64,000 nucleotides of DNA from an uncultured Pedobacter sp. (GTDB taxonomy: Bacteria; Bacteroidota; Bacteroidia; Sphingobacteriales; Sphingobacteriaceae), in contig NZ_CAMLHF010000001.1 of NCBI RefSeq assembly GCF_946479715.1, forward strand, positions 1 to 64,000. Direction: 5' to 3'. Below, one piece after another: positions 8,028 through 15,751 of this stretch (the first letter of the stretch is position 1; each line of letters begins with the position of its first letter). Under the pieces are notes generated by a model, which searched no databases, had not been told where the DNA came from, and saw only the letters and a program-made list of their open reading frames with translations. The position numbers and the translations under genes are program-made.

Positions 8028-8117
8028 TGGCGGAGAGTGGGGGATTCGAACCCGCGGACCCTTTGACAAGTCAACAGTTTTCAAGACTGCCGCAATCGAC
8101 CACTCTGCCAACTCTCC
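8028..8117 (-). tRNA. tRNA-Ser (UGA), copy 2, with a T-stem mismatch
   Basis: This is a diverged duplicate of the tRNA at 6774: same anticodon loop CTTGAAA (UGA), class II variable arm and encoded CCA. The seventh acceptor pair is T-A here and C-G in copy 1, a compensated change. In the T-stem the strands read GCGGG and CCCCC, leaving a C-C mismatch at the second pair (50-64 by standard numbering). A terminator-like hairpin lies at 7977-8005 and a promoter at 8122-8152. It is probably still functional, though slightly weakened. Confidence 0.92.
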
Positions 8118-8121
8118 GCGA

Positions 8122-8152
8122 CAAAAGTACAAATACGACTTGATTTTGCAAA
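8122..8152 (-). promoter_or_regulatory. Bacteroidota-type promoter for tRNA-Ser copy 2
   Basis: On the minus strand TTTG (8149-8152), 19 nt, then TACTTTTG (8122-8129), 4 nt before the tRNA 5' end. Layout is identical to copy 1, so the duplicated unit includes promoter, tRNA and terminator. Confidence 0.75.
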
Positions 8153-8211
8153 TTCAGATTTAGATAATTCGGCTTAAAAGTGATAACGCGCTAAAAATGA
8201 GTGAGAAAAAA

Positions 8212-9204
8212 TTATCTTTTCCCTAGTTTGTCCTCTATTGGAGCCGCTTTTTTGAATAAATTGAAGTTAGGTCTGATGATTTTTACACTTCTTTTCGACA
8301 GATCTACGCTTGCATTTAGCTCAAAACCTACCAAAAGTATCAGAGAATTTAAATAAAGCCAGATCATAATAACGATAAGTGTACCGATAGATCCATAAAC
8401 TTTATTGTATGAACTGAAGTTATTAATGTAAAAAGAGAAGCCCCAAACAGAGATAAAGGCAAGTATAGTAGCCAGCCATGAACCGGCGCTGAAAAACTTC
8501 CATTTCTTGGCATGAGCCGGTCCGTATCTGTAAAGGATAGAAATCGTTACAAAATATAATATCCCTAACAGGGCCCATCTGGTAAGCTGAATAGCAAATG
8601 TTGTAAAGCTTGCCTTAATATTAAGTGTAGTTTCAATACGGTTTAATGCAATTTCACCAATTGCCATTGCTATAATACAAGTAATTACAGAAAAAGCAAT
8701 CACAAGGGTTAGTAAAACAGCAATTAAGCGTTGTTTTATCCAGCTACGTGTTTCAATGATCAATGATGATTTATTAAAAGCCATCATTAGATTATGCACG
8801 CCATTTGTTGCGAAAAATAATGACAAGATAAATCCGAACGAAAGCAAACCACTGTTTTGCTTATGTACAATCTCATCAAGAGTAGTGCTAAAAGCTTTAT
8901 AAGCATCTTCTGGCAAAACCAAAATAATCAGGTTCATCAGTTGATCCTGAAAACCAATTTTCTTAGGTATAAAGGGGATCAGCGTAAATAAGAAGATAAT
9001 TGCAGGGAAAATGGCCAGCATAAAATTATAAGCCAATGAAGAAGCCTTATTCACCAGGGAGTCTTTGCCAATCTCTTTAAAAAAGAATGTGGCAACAGTA
9101 TAAATTGGTAGCGGACTAAAGCCAGGTAAAACACAAACTTTTGTCCAGCTAATAAACATAGAATAAAGCCTGATTTTTAAAAGTTGCTTATGAACCCACT
9201 CCAT
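8212..9204 (-). CDS. YihY/BrkB-family inner membrane protein
   Basis: The 330-aa protein has about six membrane helices and the family signature near the N-terminus (KASSLAYNFMLAIFPAIIFL) and in the later helices (YGSIGTLIVIMIWLYLNSLI). The family was once called RNase BN but that activity belongs to another protein; its molecular role is unclear, possibly transport. The gene is last in a minus-strand run PASTA - mltG - thioesterase - yihY, with a 9-bp gap to the thioesterase gene, so co-transcription is likely. Confidence 0.88.
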   Translation of the reverse strand: MEWVHKQLLKIRLYSMFISWTKVCVLPGFSPLPIYTVATFFFKEIGKDSLVNKASSLAYNFMLAIFPAIIFLFTLIPFIPKKIGFQDQLMNLIILVLPEDAYKAFSTTLDEIVHKQNSGLLSFGFILSLFFATNGVHNLMMAFNKSSLIIETRSWIKQRLIAVLLTLVIAFSVITCIIAMAIGEIALNRIETTLNIKASFTTFAIQLTRWALLGILYFVTISILYRYGPAHAKKWKFFSAGSWLATILAFISVWGFSFYINNFSSYNKVYGSIGTLIVIMIWLYLNSLILLVGFELNASVDLSKRSVKIIRPNFNLFKKAAPIEDKLGKR

Positions 9205-9213
9205 CTATCAAAT

Positions 9214-9621
9214 TTAATTAAAAAATACCCTTAACTTCTCCATAAAATTTTCTGGAGGAGAGCAAGGCTTGTTTTTTGACATATCAACAAATACCAGCGT
9301 AGTTGTTCCAATGTTAATCAATTCACCGGCCGGATTCGACAGTTCGTATTTAAAATGGATCCTCACACCCGGAAGTTCGTTGATCGTAGTTTTAATTGTT
9401 ATTTCCTGATCGTATAAAGCTGGCTTTATATATTTACAGTTCAATTCTAAAACTGGCATCATTACACCTGCACCTTCCATTCCAACATAATCCATACCCA
9501 AACTTCTTAGCATCTCTACACGGGCAACTTCGTAGTACTCAGCATAATTCCCGTAATAAACATATCCCATTTGGTCCGTTTCGCCGTATCTAACCCTTAT
9601 TTTGGTCGTATGAGTATACAT
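9214..9621 (-). CDS. Acyl-CoA thioesterase, hot-dog fold (YbgC/4HBT type)
   Basis: The 135-aa protein is a single hot-dog domain. The N-terminal signature RVRYGETDQMGYVYYGNY contains the Asp of the 4HBT active site (DxxGxVxxxxY). It hydrolyses acyl-CoA thioesters; the true substrate is not visible. Its ATG overlaps the mltG stop by one base (TAATG), which implies translational coupling. Such YbgC-like enzymes often sit with envelope genes, as here. Confidence 0.88.
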   Translation of the reverse strand: MYTHTTKIRVRYGETDQMGYVYYGNYAEYYEVARVEMLRSLGMDYVGMEGAGVMMPVLELNCKYIKPALYDQEITIKTTINELPGVRIHFKYELSNPAGELINIGTTTLVFVDMSKNKPCSPPENFMEKLRVFFN

Positions 9622-10679
9622 TATTTAAAAATATTGCGCTGGTTTAAAGCATCTCTGTATTTCTTGGCATTCCTTTCATGCTCCTGAACCGTTACTGCAA
9701 AGTTGTGGTAGCCAGAAAAATCTTCCTTAGCACACATATAAATATAACTGTTATTATCGCGGTTTAACACAGCATCAATAGCATTAATACTTGGCATCAT
9801 GATAGGTCCTGGAGGCAAGCCAGCATATTTATAAGTATTGTATTTTGATTGCACATTTAAAAGTGAGTTAGTAACACGTTTAACTGTAAAGTCGTTATTA
9901 GCAAAAATAACTGTTGGATCTGCTTGCAACAATATACCTTTATTTAGGCGGTTTAAATACAAACCTGCAATAATAGGCATCTCTTTATCGTACAAAGCTT
10001 CAGCATCAACAATTGAAGCCAATATAGAAACCTGAATAGGGGTTAAGTTTAATGATGCTGCTTTCTGCTTCCGATCAGCATTCCAGAATTTGTCATATTC
10101 GGCATGCATTCTGTCAAAGAATTCCGGAGCAGTAACATTCCAATACATTTCGTAAGTGTTAGGAATGAACATCACATAGCTGTTATCTTTATTAAAACCA
10201 TACTTTTCAAGCAAAGAAGCAGAGTCAAGCAGATTTACAAAAGTTAAAGAATCTGGTTCAAGGTTTCTTGACAGATAGCCTGCAAAGTTTTCTTTTTTCC
10301 TTAAGTTTTGAAACTTCAGTTTTACAGGATCCTGATTGCCCGATTTCAACATATTAATAATGCTGCGGTTATTCATCCCTTTAGCCAATTTATAGCGACC
10401 TGGTTTTAGAGAACGCGCAAGCTGCATTTTACCGGATGCTTCACTAAAAGAACCTATATCGGTTAACATATCTTTTAGTTTAATCTCTTTAAACAGGTCG
10501 TCGATATTATAACCTGTTCTTACATACAGATACTTTTCGTTGCCTGTAACGTTTGGTGCAAAGTATACTTTATATAATTTAAGTCCATAAAAACCCCCGG
10601 CAACTAAAACAAGCAATAGTAAGCCTAATATTATTTTGGTATTCTTTTTAAGACCTGTTTTATTTTCTTCGTTTGACAT
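9621..10679 (-). CDS. mltG: Endolytic murein transglycosylase MltG
   Basis: The 352-aa protein has a short cytosolic N-terminus, one membrane helix (about residues 15-35), a LysM-like region and the YceG/MltG catalytic domain. The catalytic-region motif ILASIVDAEA keeps the second Glu of the family pattern, and GLYLNRLNKGILLQADPTVI is the classic conserved block. MltG cuts nascent glycan strands in the membrane-proximal periplasm and helps terminate strand elongation. It follows the PASTA gene by 18 bp and is coupled to the thioesterase through TAATG. Confidence 0.93.
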   Translation of the reverse strand: MSNEENKTGLKKNTKIILGLLLLVLVAGGFYGLKLYKVYFAPNVTGNEKYLYVRTGYNIDDLFKEIKLKDMLTDIGSFSEASGKMQLARSLKPGRYKLAKGMNNRSIINMLKSGNQDPVKLKFQNLRKKENFAGYLSRNLEPDSLTFVNLLDSASLLEKYGFNKDNSYVMFIPNTYEMYWNVTAPEFFDRMHAEYDKFWNADRKQKAASLNLTPIQVSILASIVDAEALYDKEMPIIAGLYLNRLNKGILLQADPTVIFANNDFTVKRVTNSLLNVQSKYNTYKYAGLPPGPIMMPSINAIDAVLNRDNNSYIYMCAKEDFSGYHNFAVTVQEHERNAKKYRDALNQRNIFK

Positions 10680-10697
10680 ATATAAATGATAGTATGA

Positions 10698-11468
10698 TTA
10701 ATTTTTATTAGATAATGTAATGTTTACTGGTGTTCCAATTTTTACTTTAGTTACCGAATCTGTAGCAAGTGGATCCTGTTTTATGATTACAGCATTAGCT
10801 GAATCCGTAACAACCCCCTCATAAGTAACTGTTCCAAGGTTTAGCATTGCGCCATTTCTCAACGCAAACAGTGCCTCATCTTTAGTTAAGCCAATAAGAG
10901 TTGGAATGTCAACTTCTTCGTTTCCTTTTCCATCGCCCAATAAAAAGTCAATTCTTGATCCTTTAGGTACCATTTCTCCGACTTTAATTGGCTGATTGCC
11001 AAAAGACACCTCCAAAACAACATCTCTGCTCACATCCGGTTTATAAGTAGTATCCCCAAGTTTCAGACCAAAACTTTCAATTATTGCCTGTGCTTGTCTT
11101 AATGATTTAAATACAACATCCGGAAACTTAACATTTGGTGCCTTATTCATGCTCACAGTCAGGTAAATTGTTCTGTTATCTTTTACAAAAGTATTAGGAT
11201 TTGGATCCTGATCTATTACTGTTCCAGGAGGTGTATCCATAATATAAACAGAATCGACCTCATAACGTAAGCCCAACTGTTCAAGCTTACTAACTGCTTG
11301 TGTAAATGATAACCCTTTAACTGAAGGTACATTTAAACCCTGGCCATGTTTAGTGTAATACCTTAAACTAAAGAATGCGATAAATAAGATTACCGCAACA
11401 GTAATTACAGCTGCAATAAGATTGTTCCTAAATGAATTTGTTTTTAAATAAGATATGAATTTGCCCAT
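10698..11468 (-). CDS. PASTA-domain membrane protein
   Basis: A 256-aa protein with one membrane helix near residues 16-38 and three consecutive PASTA repeats in the periplasm (starting near NVPSVKGLSFTQAVSKLEQL, VKFPDVVFKSLRQAQ and VDIPTLIGLTKDEA). There is no kinase or transpeptidase domain, unlike PknB or PBP2x; this stand-alone form is usual in Bacteroidota. PASTA modules bind muropeptides or beta-lactams in other proteins. Promoter position before mltG suggests a cell-wall role. It is divergent from ddl across a repeat-bearing intergenic region. Confidence 0.9.
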   Translation of the reverse strand: MGKFISYLKTNSFRNNLIAAVITVAVILFIAFFSLRYYTKHGQGLNVPSVKGLSFTQAVSKLEQLGLRYEVDSVYIMDTPPGTVIDQDPNPNTFVKDNRTIYLTVSMNKAPNVKFPDVVFKSLRQAQAIIESFGLKLGDTTYKPDVSRDVVLEVSFGNQPIKVGEMVPKGSRIDFLLGDGKGNEEVDIPTLIGLTKDEALFALRNGAMLNLGTVTYEGVVTDSANAVIIKQDPLATDSVTKVKIGTPVNITLSNKN

Positions 11469-11576
11469 GCGTTTTTCTCTTCTGAAGGTATAGCGTCCAA
11501 ATTTAGATTAAAATAATATTTTATTGGAATTAAAATGACATCTGCACCAACTAATTTATATTTGTGCCTTACCTGA

Positions 11577-11640
11577 GCTGATCACTTTGCTTAACCCGAT
11601 GGCTTTGTTTGACCTGATGGTTTTGCTTAACCTGATCGCT
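11577..11640. repeat. 18-bp tandem repeat, about 3.5 copies
   Basis: Units start at 11577, 11595 and 11613, with a partial at 11631. The middle two read CCCGATGGCTTTGTTTGA and CCTGATGGTTTTGCTTAA. They lie between the divergent PASTA and ddl genes, just before the hairpin element at 11664. Confidence 0.65.
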
Positions 11641-11663
11641 AGGGCAGTTGTTGATAAACCAGG

Positions 11664-11736
11664 TCGTCATCTCAACAAAGGAGAGATCTCTTGATTAAAC
11701 ACAGCCCAAGAGATCTCTCCTTTGTCGAGATGACGA
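11664..11736. repeat. Long intergenic hairpin element, copy A
   Basis: Arms of 30 bp (11664-11693 and 11707-11736) with one mismatch and a 13-nt loop. The outer end reads TCGTCATCTC and the inner end GAGATCTCTTG. Related elements lie at 13889 and 24296. Confidence 0.9.
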
Positions 11737-11804
11737 TGGTAAGTTATGTATACATTAAATGCGTATACATATAACACATATATTGGAATTTAAAAATTAT
11801 ACAG

Positions 11805-12791
11805 ATGAAGAAAACAATAGCATTGCTAACCGGAGGTACCACTGGCGAATGGGTGGTGTCCGTTAAAAGTGCAGCAACAATAGCACAGAATTTAGATACC
11901 AGTAAATTCGATGTCTATAAAATTATGCTTACCCACCAGGGCTGGTTTTATGAGCCTGCAGATTCTGTGAAAATAGAGGTTGACCGTAACGATTTTTCTC
12001 TTACCATTAAAGGAAGAAAAATAATGTTTGAAGGGGTATTTATAGCAATACACGGCTCTCCAGGTGAAGATGGCAAGCTACAAGGATATTTTGATATGCT
12101 TAATATTCCTTATACAACATGTGATGCGCTTACATCGGCTATTACCATGAACAAAGGTTACACAAAAGCAATTGTACAGGACATAGATCAACTAAATGTT
12201 GCTAAATCTGCGCAGATCTTTAAAAATGTACCTTACGATCTAGTTCAATTAAAAAAAGACCTAAAGCTACCATACTTTGTTAAACCAAACAACGGTGGCA
12301 GTAGTATAGGCATGAGTAAAGTAAGCCATGGCCATGATTTGGAAGTAGCTCTTGAAAAAGCTTTTCACGAGGATAATCAGATTCTGATAGAAGAATTTAT
12401 ATCAGGCAGAGAGTTTACCGTTGGTGTGGTTAAACTTGATGGCAAAATAAAGGTGTTGCCTATTACAGAAGTAGAAACAGCAAAAGAGTTTTTTGATTTC
12501 GAAGCCAAATATACTCCTGGAGTAGCAACAGAAACAACCCCTGCCGAGGTTAAGCCTGAAACAAGGGATCGGGTAGCTAAAATAGCTGAGGCTGTTTATA
12601 TTAAGTTGAATTGCAGGGGTGTAGTGCGTATAGATTTTATACTTACAGAAGATGAGGCCGATTTTTACTTTATTGAAATAAATACCATCCCAGGACAAAC
12701 TTCAACCAGCTTTATTCCTCAACAAGTTGCAGCAATGGGAATGAAGTTGAATGATTTTTATACTAAGCTCATTAAAGAAACGATAGGGTAG
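11805..12791 (+). CDS. ddl: D-alanine--D-alanine ligase
   Basis: The 328-aa enzyme is an ATP-grasp ligase that joins two D-alanines for the peptidoglycan pentapeptide, in the cytosol. The N-terminal domain starts IALLTGGTTGEW and contains IHGSPGEDG; the ATP-grasp part shows KPNNGGSSIGMSKV near residue 164, the metal-binding FIEINTIPGQ near 293, and a C-terminal SFIPQQ segment. Length is normal. It faces away from the PASTA/mltG operon, grouping wall genes on both strands. Confidence 0.95.
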   Translation: MKKTIALLTGGTTGEWVVSVKSAATIAQNLDTSKFDVYKIMLTHQGWFYEPADSVKIEVDRNDFSLTIKGRKIMFEGVFIAIHGSPGEDGKLQGYFDMLNIPYTTCDALTSAITMNKGYTKAIVQDIDQLNVAKSAQIFKNVPYDLVQLKKDLKLPYFVKPNNGGSSIGMSKVSHGHDLEVALEKAFHEDNQILIEEFISGREFTVGVVKLDGKIKVLPITEVETAKEFFDFEAKYTPGVATETTPAEVKPETRDRVAKIAEAVYIKLNCRGVVRIDFILTEDEADFYFIEINTIPGQTSTSFIPQQVAAMGMKLNDFYTKLIKETIG

Positions 12792-12818
12792 CATTTGACA
12801 TGAAAAGGCATTTTCATC

Positions 12819-13400
12819 ATGACAATTAAATATTTGCTGGATAATAGTTATAAACCCTCTCCTTATAAAAAGGGAGATGTAATTTATGAGCCGGGAGCCC
12901 AGCCAAGGGCAGTTTATTTTATAAAGACAGGTAAGGTGAGGATGGTGACTGTTAATGATGATGGTAAAGAATTTATTCAGGGCATTTTTAAAAGCAACGA
13001 GTATTTTGGAGAGCCTGCGTTATTGGTAAATAAACCCTATCTGGCATACACAATAGCCACTCAGGATTCGGAAATTATAGCGGTGAAAGGGGAGGACTTT
13101 TTTAAAATGCTAAAGGAACATCCTGATTTTAGTATGAAGCTTATCCAAACACTGAGCCATCGCTTGTTCTATAAATCGATGATGCTCGAAGAACTGGCAA
13201 ATGAACATGCAGAACATAGGATAAGAACACTTATTGCTTACCTGTTTAAAGATGTAGAACATACTCAGGAGCTAAAGGTAACCCGACAGCAGCTCGCAGA
13301 CATGAGCGGGCTGCGAGTGGAAACTGTAATCCGCATTATTAAAAAGCTTTCAGATCAGAAGGAATTGAAACTGCTTAGGGGCAAAATCATTAGAATTTAA
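12819..13400 (+). CDS. Crp/Fnr-family transcriptional regulator
   Basis: A 193-aa protein: an N-terminal cyclic-nucleotide-binding-like beta barrel (about residues 15-115), a long dimer helix and a C-terminal winged helix (VTRQQLADMSGLRVETVIRI is the recognition helix region). It contains no cysteine, so it cannot carry an Fnr-type Fe-S cluster; the effector is unknown. A perfect 16-bp palindrome begins 2 bp after its stop, in front of the next gene, and is a plausible binding site. The ATG at 12819 follows ddl by 27 bp, so the two may be co-transcribed. Confidence 0.88.
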   Translation: MTIKYLLDNSYKPSPYKKGDVIYEPGAQPRAVYFIKTGKVRMVTVNDDGKEFIQGIFKSNEYFGEPALLVNKPYLAYTIATQDSEIIAVKGEDFFKMLKEHPDFSMKLIQTLSHRLFYKSMMLEELANEHAEHRIRTLIAYLFKDVEHTQELKVTRQQLADMSGLRVETVIRIIKKLSDQKELKLLRGKIIRI

Positions 13401-13401
13401 G

Positions 13402-13417
13402 TATGATCTGGATCATA
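13402..13417. promoter_or_regulatory. Perfect 16-bp palindrome, candidate Crp-type operator
   Basis: TATGATCTGGATCATA is a perfect palindrome. Its centre (13409.5) is about 43 bp before the expected start of transcription from the TATTTTTG box at 13439-13446, the classical activator position for Crp/Fnr proteins. Confidence 0.55.
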
Positions 13418-13438
13418 AATTAACTGTTTTATCTGTCG

Positions 13439-13446
13439 TATTTTTG
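13439..13446 (+). promoter_or_regulatory. -7 box of DUF983 gene promoter
   Basis: TATTTTTG fits TAnnTTTG. No good -33 TTG stands at the usual distance, consistent with a promoter that needs the activator site at 13402. Confidence 0.5.
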
Positions 13447-13464
13447 TGTCATAATATTAAAGTT

Positions 13465-13863
13465 ATGAAACCAATATCAAAAATACAGGCAGTTGTAGAG
13501 TGTAAATGTCCAAGATGTAGAAAAGGCCCAATATTTTCTGGTAAGCTTTATGCTTTTAAGGGCCAGACAACGAATGAATATTGTCCCGTTTGTAACCTTC
13601 GTTTTGAAAGGGAGCCTGGCTTTTTTTATGTAGCGATGTTCATTAGTTATGCAATGAATGTTGCCGAAATGATTACCATCGCAGTAGCAGCTTATATACT
13701 TGGAGTAGATCTTACTTACGAGAACCTATGGATGTATGTAGCCATTATTATGGTTGGTGTATTTCTGTTTGCCCCTTTTAATTACCGTTATTCAAGAGTG
13801 TTTTTACTGCATTGGCTTACGCCGGGCCTGGGGTATGTTCCAGATCTGAAACAACAGGCATAA
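13465..13863 (+). CDS. DUF983 membrane protein with zinc-ribbon-like cysteines
   Basis: A 132-aa protein counted from the ATG at 13465; an in-frame TTG at 13444 lies within or next to the promoter and is rejected as start. CPRC near residue 14 and CPVC near residue 38 form a four-cysteine zinc-ribbon-like head, followed by two membrane helices (about 48-74 and 82-104). DUF983 proteins are widespread, with no proven function. The gene sits directly downstream of the Crp-type regulator gene and its candidate operator. Confidence 0.85.
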   Translation: MKPISKIQAVVECKCPRCRKGPIFSGKLYAFKGQTTNEYCPVCNLRFEREPGFFYVAMFISYAMNVAEMITIAVAAYILGVDLTYENLWMYVAIIMVGVFLFAPFNYRYSRVFLLHWLTPGLGYVPDLKQQA

Positions 13864-13888
13864 GGAATTAATATTTTCATAGCACAAG

Positions 13889-13984
13889 TCGTCATCTCGA
13901 CAATAGGAGAGGTCCCTTGATCATTAATTAGCTCTGAAGCAAATTGGTATAGCCAAGAGATCTCTCCTATTGTCGAGATGACGA
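13889..13984. repeat. Long intergenic hairpin element, copy B
   Basis: Arms of 31 bp at 13889-13919 and 13954-13984 with few mismatches, loop of 34 nt. Outer end TCGTCATCTCGAC is shared with the copies at 11664 and 24296; the middle of the arms (AATAGGAGAG) differs from the other copies. It separates the convergent DUF983 and MATE genes. Confidence 0.9.
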
Positions 13985-13999
13985 AAGTTTATAACGCAG

Positions 14000-15427
14000 T
14001 TAGACTTTTATAGTCTTCCACCGGCCAATTTTAAACAGAATATAACCTGCTATTGCAATCCCGGTTTCGGCAACTGGAATAGCAATGAATACACCGGTTG
14101 GGCCCATTTCTAGATATTTAGCAAGGAAGTAGCCCAAAGGAATCTGGAACAACCAGAAGCCAAAAAGATTAACCCATGTAGGCGTCCAGGTATCTCCGGC
14201 ACCATTAAAGGTGCTGATCAGTACCATGCCAATACCATAAAAGATATATCCCAGACTCATAATTTGAAGCGCATTTTTGGCAACCTCCTGTATTAAAACA
14301 TCATTGCTGAAAAATGATATAAAATAGCGTCCAACACCAAAGGTTAACACCATAACAAAGAGCATATAAATTACAACATATTTCGCAGTTTTCATTACAG
14401 ACTGCTCAGCCCTGTCAATGTGTTTTGCACCTAAATTCTGGCCAACCAGTGTGGCTGCTGCATTGCTCATTCCCCATGCCGGAAGCATAAAGAACATCAT
14501 AAGCCTTAACGCAGTTTGATAACCAGCTGAACCATGATCTCCACCTGTTGTTGCTACAAGCTGCGCCAAAAATATCCAGCTGCATGATGCAATAACAAAT
14601 TGGAAAATACCAGGCGTCGCAATTTTTAACAATGCTTTTATCTGTTCAAAATGAGGCCTGAAATAGGATAATTTTATTTTTAAAAGGCTTTTGCCACTCA
14701 CAAGGTGATAAACCTGATAGCACACACCAATGCCACGACCAATACTTGTAGCCATTGCTGCACCTGTTAATCCAAATGCAGGGATTGGCCCAAAACCATT
14801 AATTAAAACAGGGCATAGAATGATGTTGGCAATGTTGGCAATCCATAAACTTTTCATGGCTATAGCAGCATTACCTGCACCTCTGAATATACCATTAATA
14901 AGGAATAGTAATACAATAATAATACTGCCGCCCATCATAATACGCATAAATGTTGTGCCCTGTGCCGCAGTTTCGGCGGATGCACCCATTAACAATAAAA
15001 TGTCTGTTGCGTAAATAAGTCCGGCAATACTTATGATCAGATTAAATGCTACCGCAATTATTATAGCTTGCATTCCTGCTTTTGAAGCGGCAACCGGATC
15101 TTTCTCACCAATCCTTCTGGCAACCACAGCCGTTGCGGCCATGCTCATTCCAATGGCAAGTGAGTATATAACGGTAAGTACAGATTCTGTAAGCCCTACG
15201 GTTTGTATTGCATGACTACTGTTGTGTAAATGACCTACAAAATAAAGGTCTACCAGTGCAAAGACAGATTCCATAGCCATTTCCAGCATCATTGGGATGG
15301 CCAGTAAAATAACAGCTTTGCGAATGCTACCTTGGGTAAAATCGAGATCTTCGCCTTTAAGGGCTTGTTTAATAAGTGTAAAAATTTGAGATAGCTTGCC
15401 TAATGAAGCTGTTTTTTGTTCTAACAT
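14000..15427 (-). CDS. MATE-family efflux transporter
   Basis: A 475-aa protein with about twelve membrane helices in two homologous halves, as in the MATE (NorM/DinF) family, which exports cationic drugs or metabolites using Na+ or H+ gradients. Recognisable blocks are IPMMLEMAMESVFALVDLYF in the first helix, ATAVVARRIGEKD after it, and in the second half AAATLVGQNLGAKH. Substrate is unknown. The upstream region holds a 13-bp palindrome (15508-15520) and tandem repeats. Confidence 0.92.
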   Translation of the reverse strand: MLEQKTASLGKLSQIFTLIKQALKGEDLDFTQGSIRKAVILLAIPMMLEMAMESVFALVDLYFVGHLHNSSHAIQTVGLTESVLTVIYSLAIGMSMAATAVVARRIGEKDPVAASKAGMQAIIIAVAFNLIISIAGLIYATDILLLMGASAETAAQGTTFMRIMMGGSIIIVLLFLINGIFRGAGNAAIAMKSLWIANIANIILCPVLINGFGPIPAFGLTGAAMATSIGRGIGVCYQVYHLVSGKSLLKIKLSYFRPHFEQIKALLKIATPGIFQFVIASCSWIFLAQLVATTGGDHGSAGYQTALRLMMFFMLPAWGMSNAAATLVGQNLGAKHIDRAEQSVMKTAKYVVIYMLFVMVLTFGVGRYFISFFSNDVLIQEVAKNALQIMSLGYIFYGIGMVLISTFNGAGDTWTPTWVNLFGFWLFQIPLGYFLAKYLEMGPTGVFIAIPVAETGIAIAGYILFKIGRWKTIKV

Positions 15428-15751
15428 AGGATAGGGGAAAAATAATAAATAAACCGCGATCAGCAGGAAATGCTGGATCTGTATTTTCTGGAAAAGGTGG
15501 AGCCCTTGGTTCTTAGAACCTCAAACGGACTGCAAATACTTTCATCGTAATGCGGTTGAGTTAGAAAACAAATATATATAATTTAGAAATACAATTCTAT
15601 ATTTTTTTGTGCTGATTTATTATGAGTCCACGTTGAGTCCACAGTGAGTCCACGTTAAGTCCACGTTTTTTCAAAAAAAAGGTGGACTTATTATGGTCTG
15701 ATTATTTATTAAATCTGGATTTACATTAAGTATTTATGAGAAAAACTAATA
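15428..15751. other. Intergenic region with repeats between MATE and thioesterase genes
   Basis: It contains the palindrome GGTTCTTAGAACC (15508-15520), which is operator-like for the MATE gene, and the 11-bp tandem repeat described separately. No gene was seen. Confidence 0.5.
15624..15690. repeat. 11-bp tandem repeat (4 copies) with an inverted copy
   Basis: Four units, GAGTCCACGTT, GAGTCCACAGT, GAGTCCACGTT and AAGTCCACGTT (15624-15667), are followed at 15681-15690 by GGTGGACTTA, the inverted form. The last unit and the inverted copy make a 9-bp stem, TAAGTCCAC with GTGGACTTA. Confidence 0.85.

Larger units (their letters stand above)
11469..11804. other. Divergent intergenic region between PASTA gene and ddl
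   Basis: It holds the 18-bp tandem repeat, hairpin copy A and, nearer ddl, the inverted repeat ATGTATAC (11746-11753) / GTATACAT (11763-11770), which could be an operator for ddl. No coding sequence was seen. Confidence 0.5.

Noticed and set aside
6774..8117. Integrated element with attachment sites at the tRNA-Ser genes
   Set aside because: Both tRNAs are complete with their own promoters and no integrase or excisionase is encoded between or near them; a segmental duplication is simpler.
12402..12698. 98-codon minus-strand ORF inside ddl
   Set aside because: Antisense to conserved ATP-grasp motifs; no start context or homology.
13444..13464. Upstream TTG start for the DUF983 gene
   Set aside because: The TTG is part of the predicted -7 box TATTTTTG, and the ATG at 13465 begins the usual family N-terminus.
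14730..15215. Plus-strand ORFs opposite the MATE gene
   Set aside because: Low-complexity Ala/Ile/Pro-rich shadows of membrane-helix codons.
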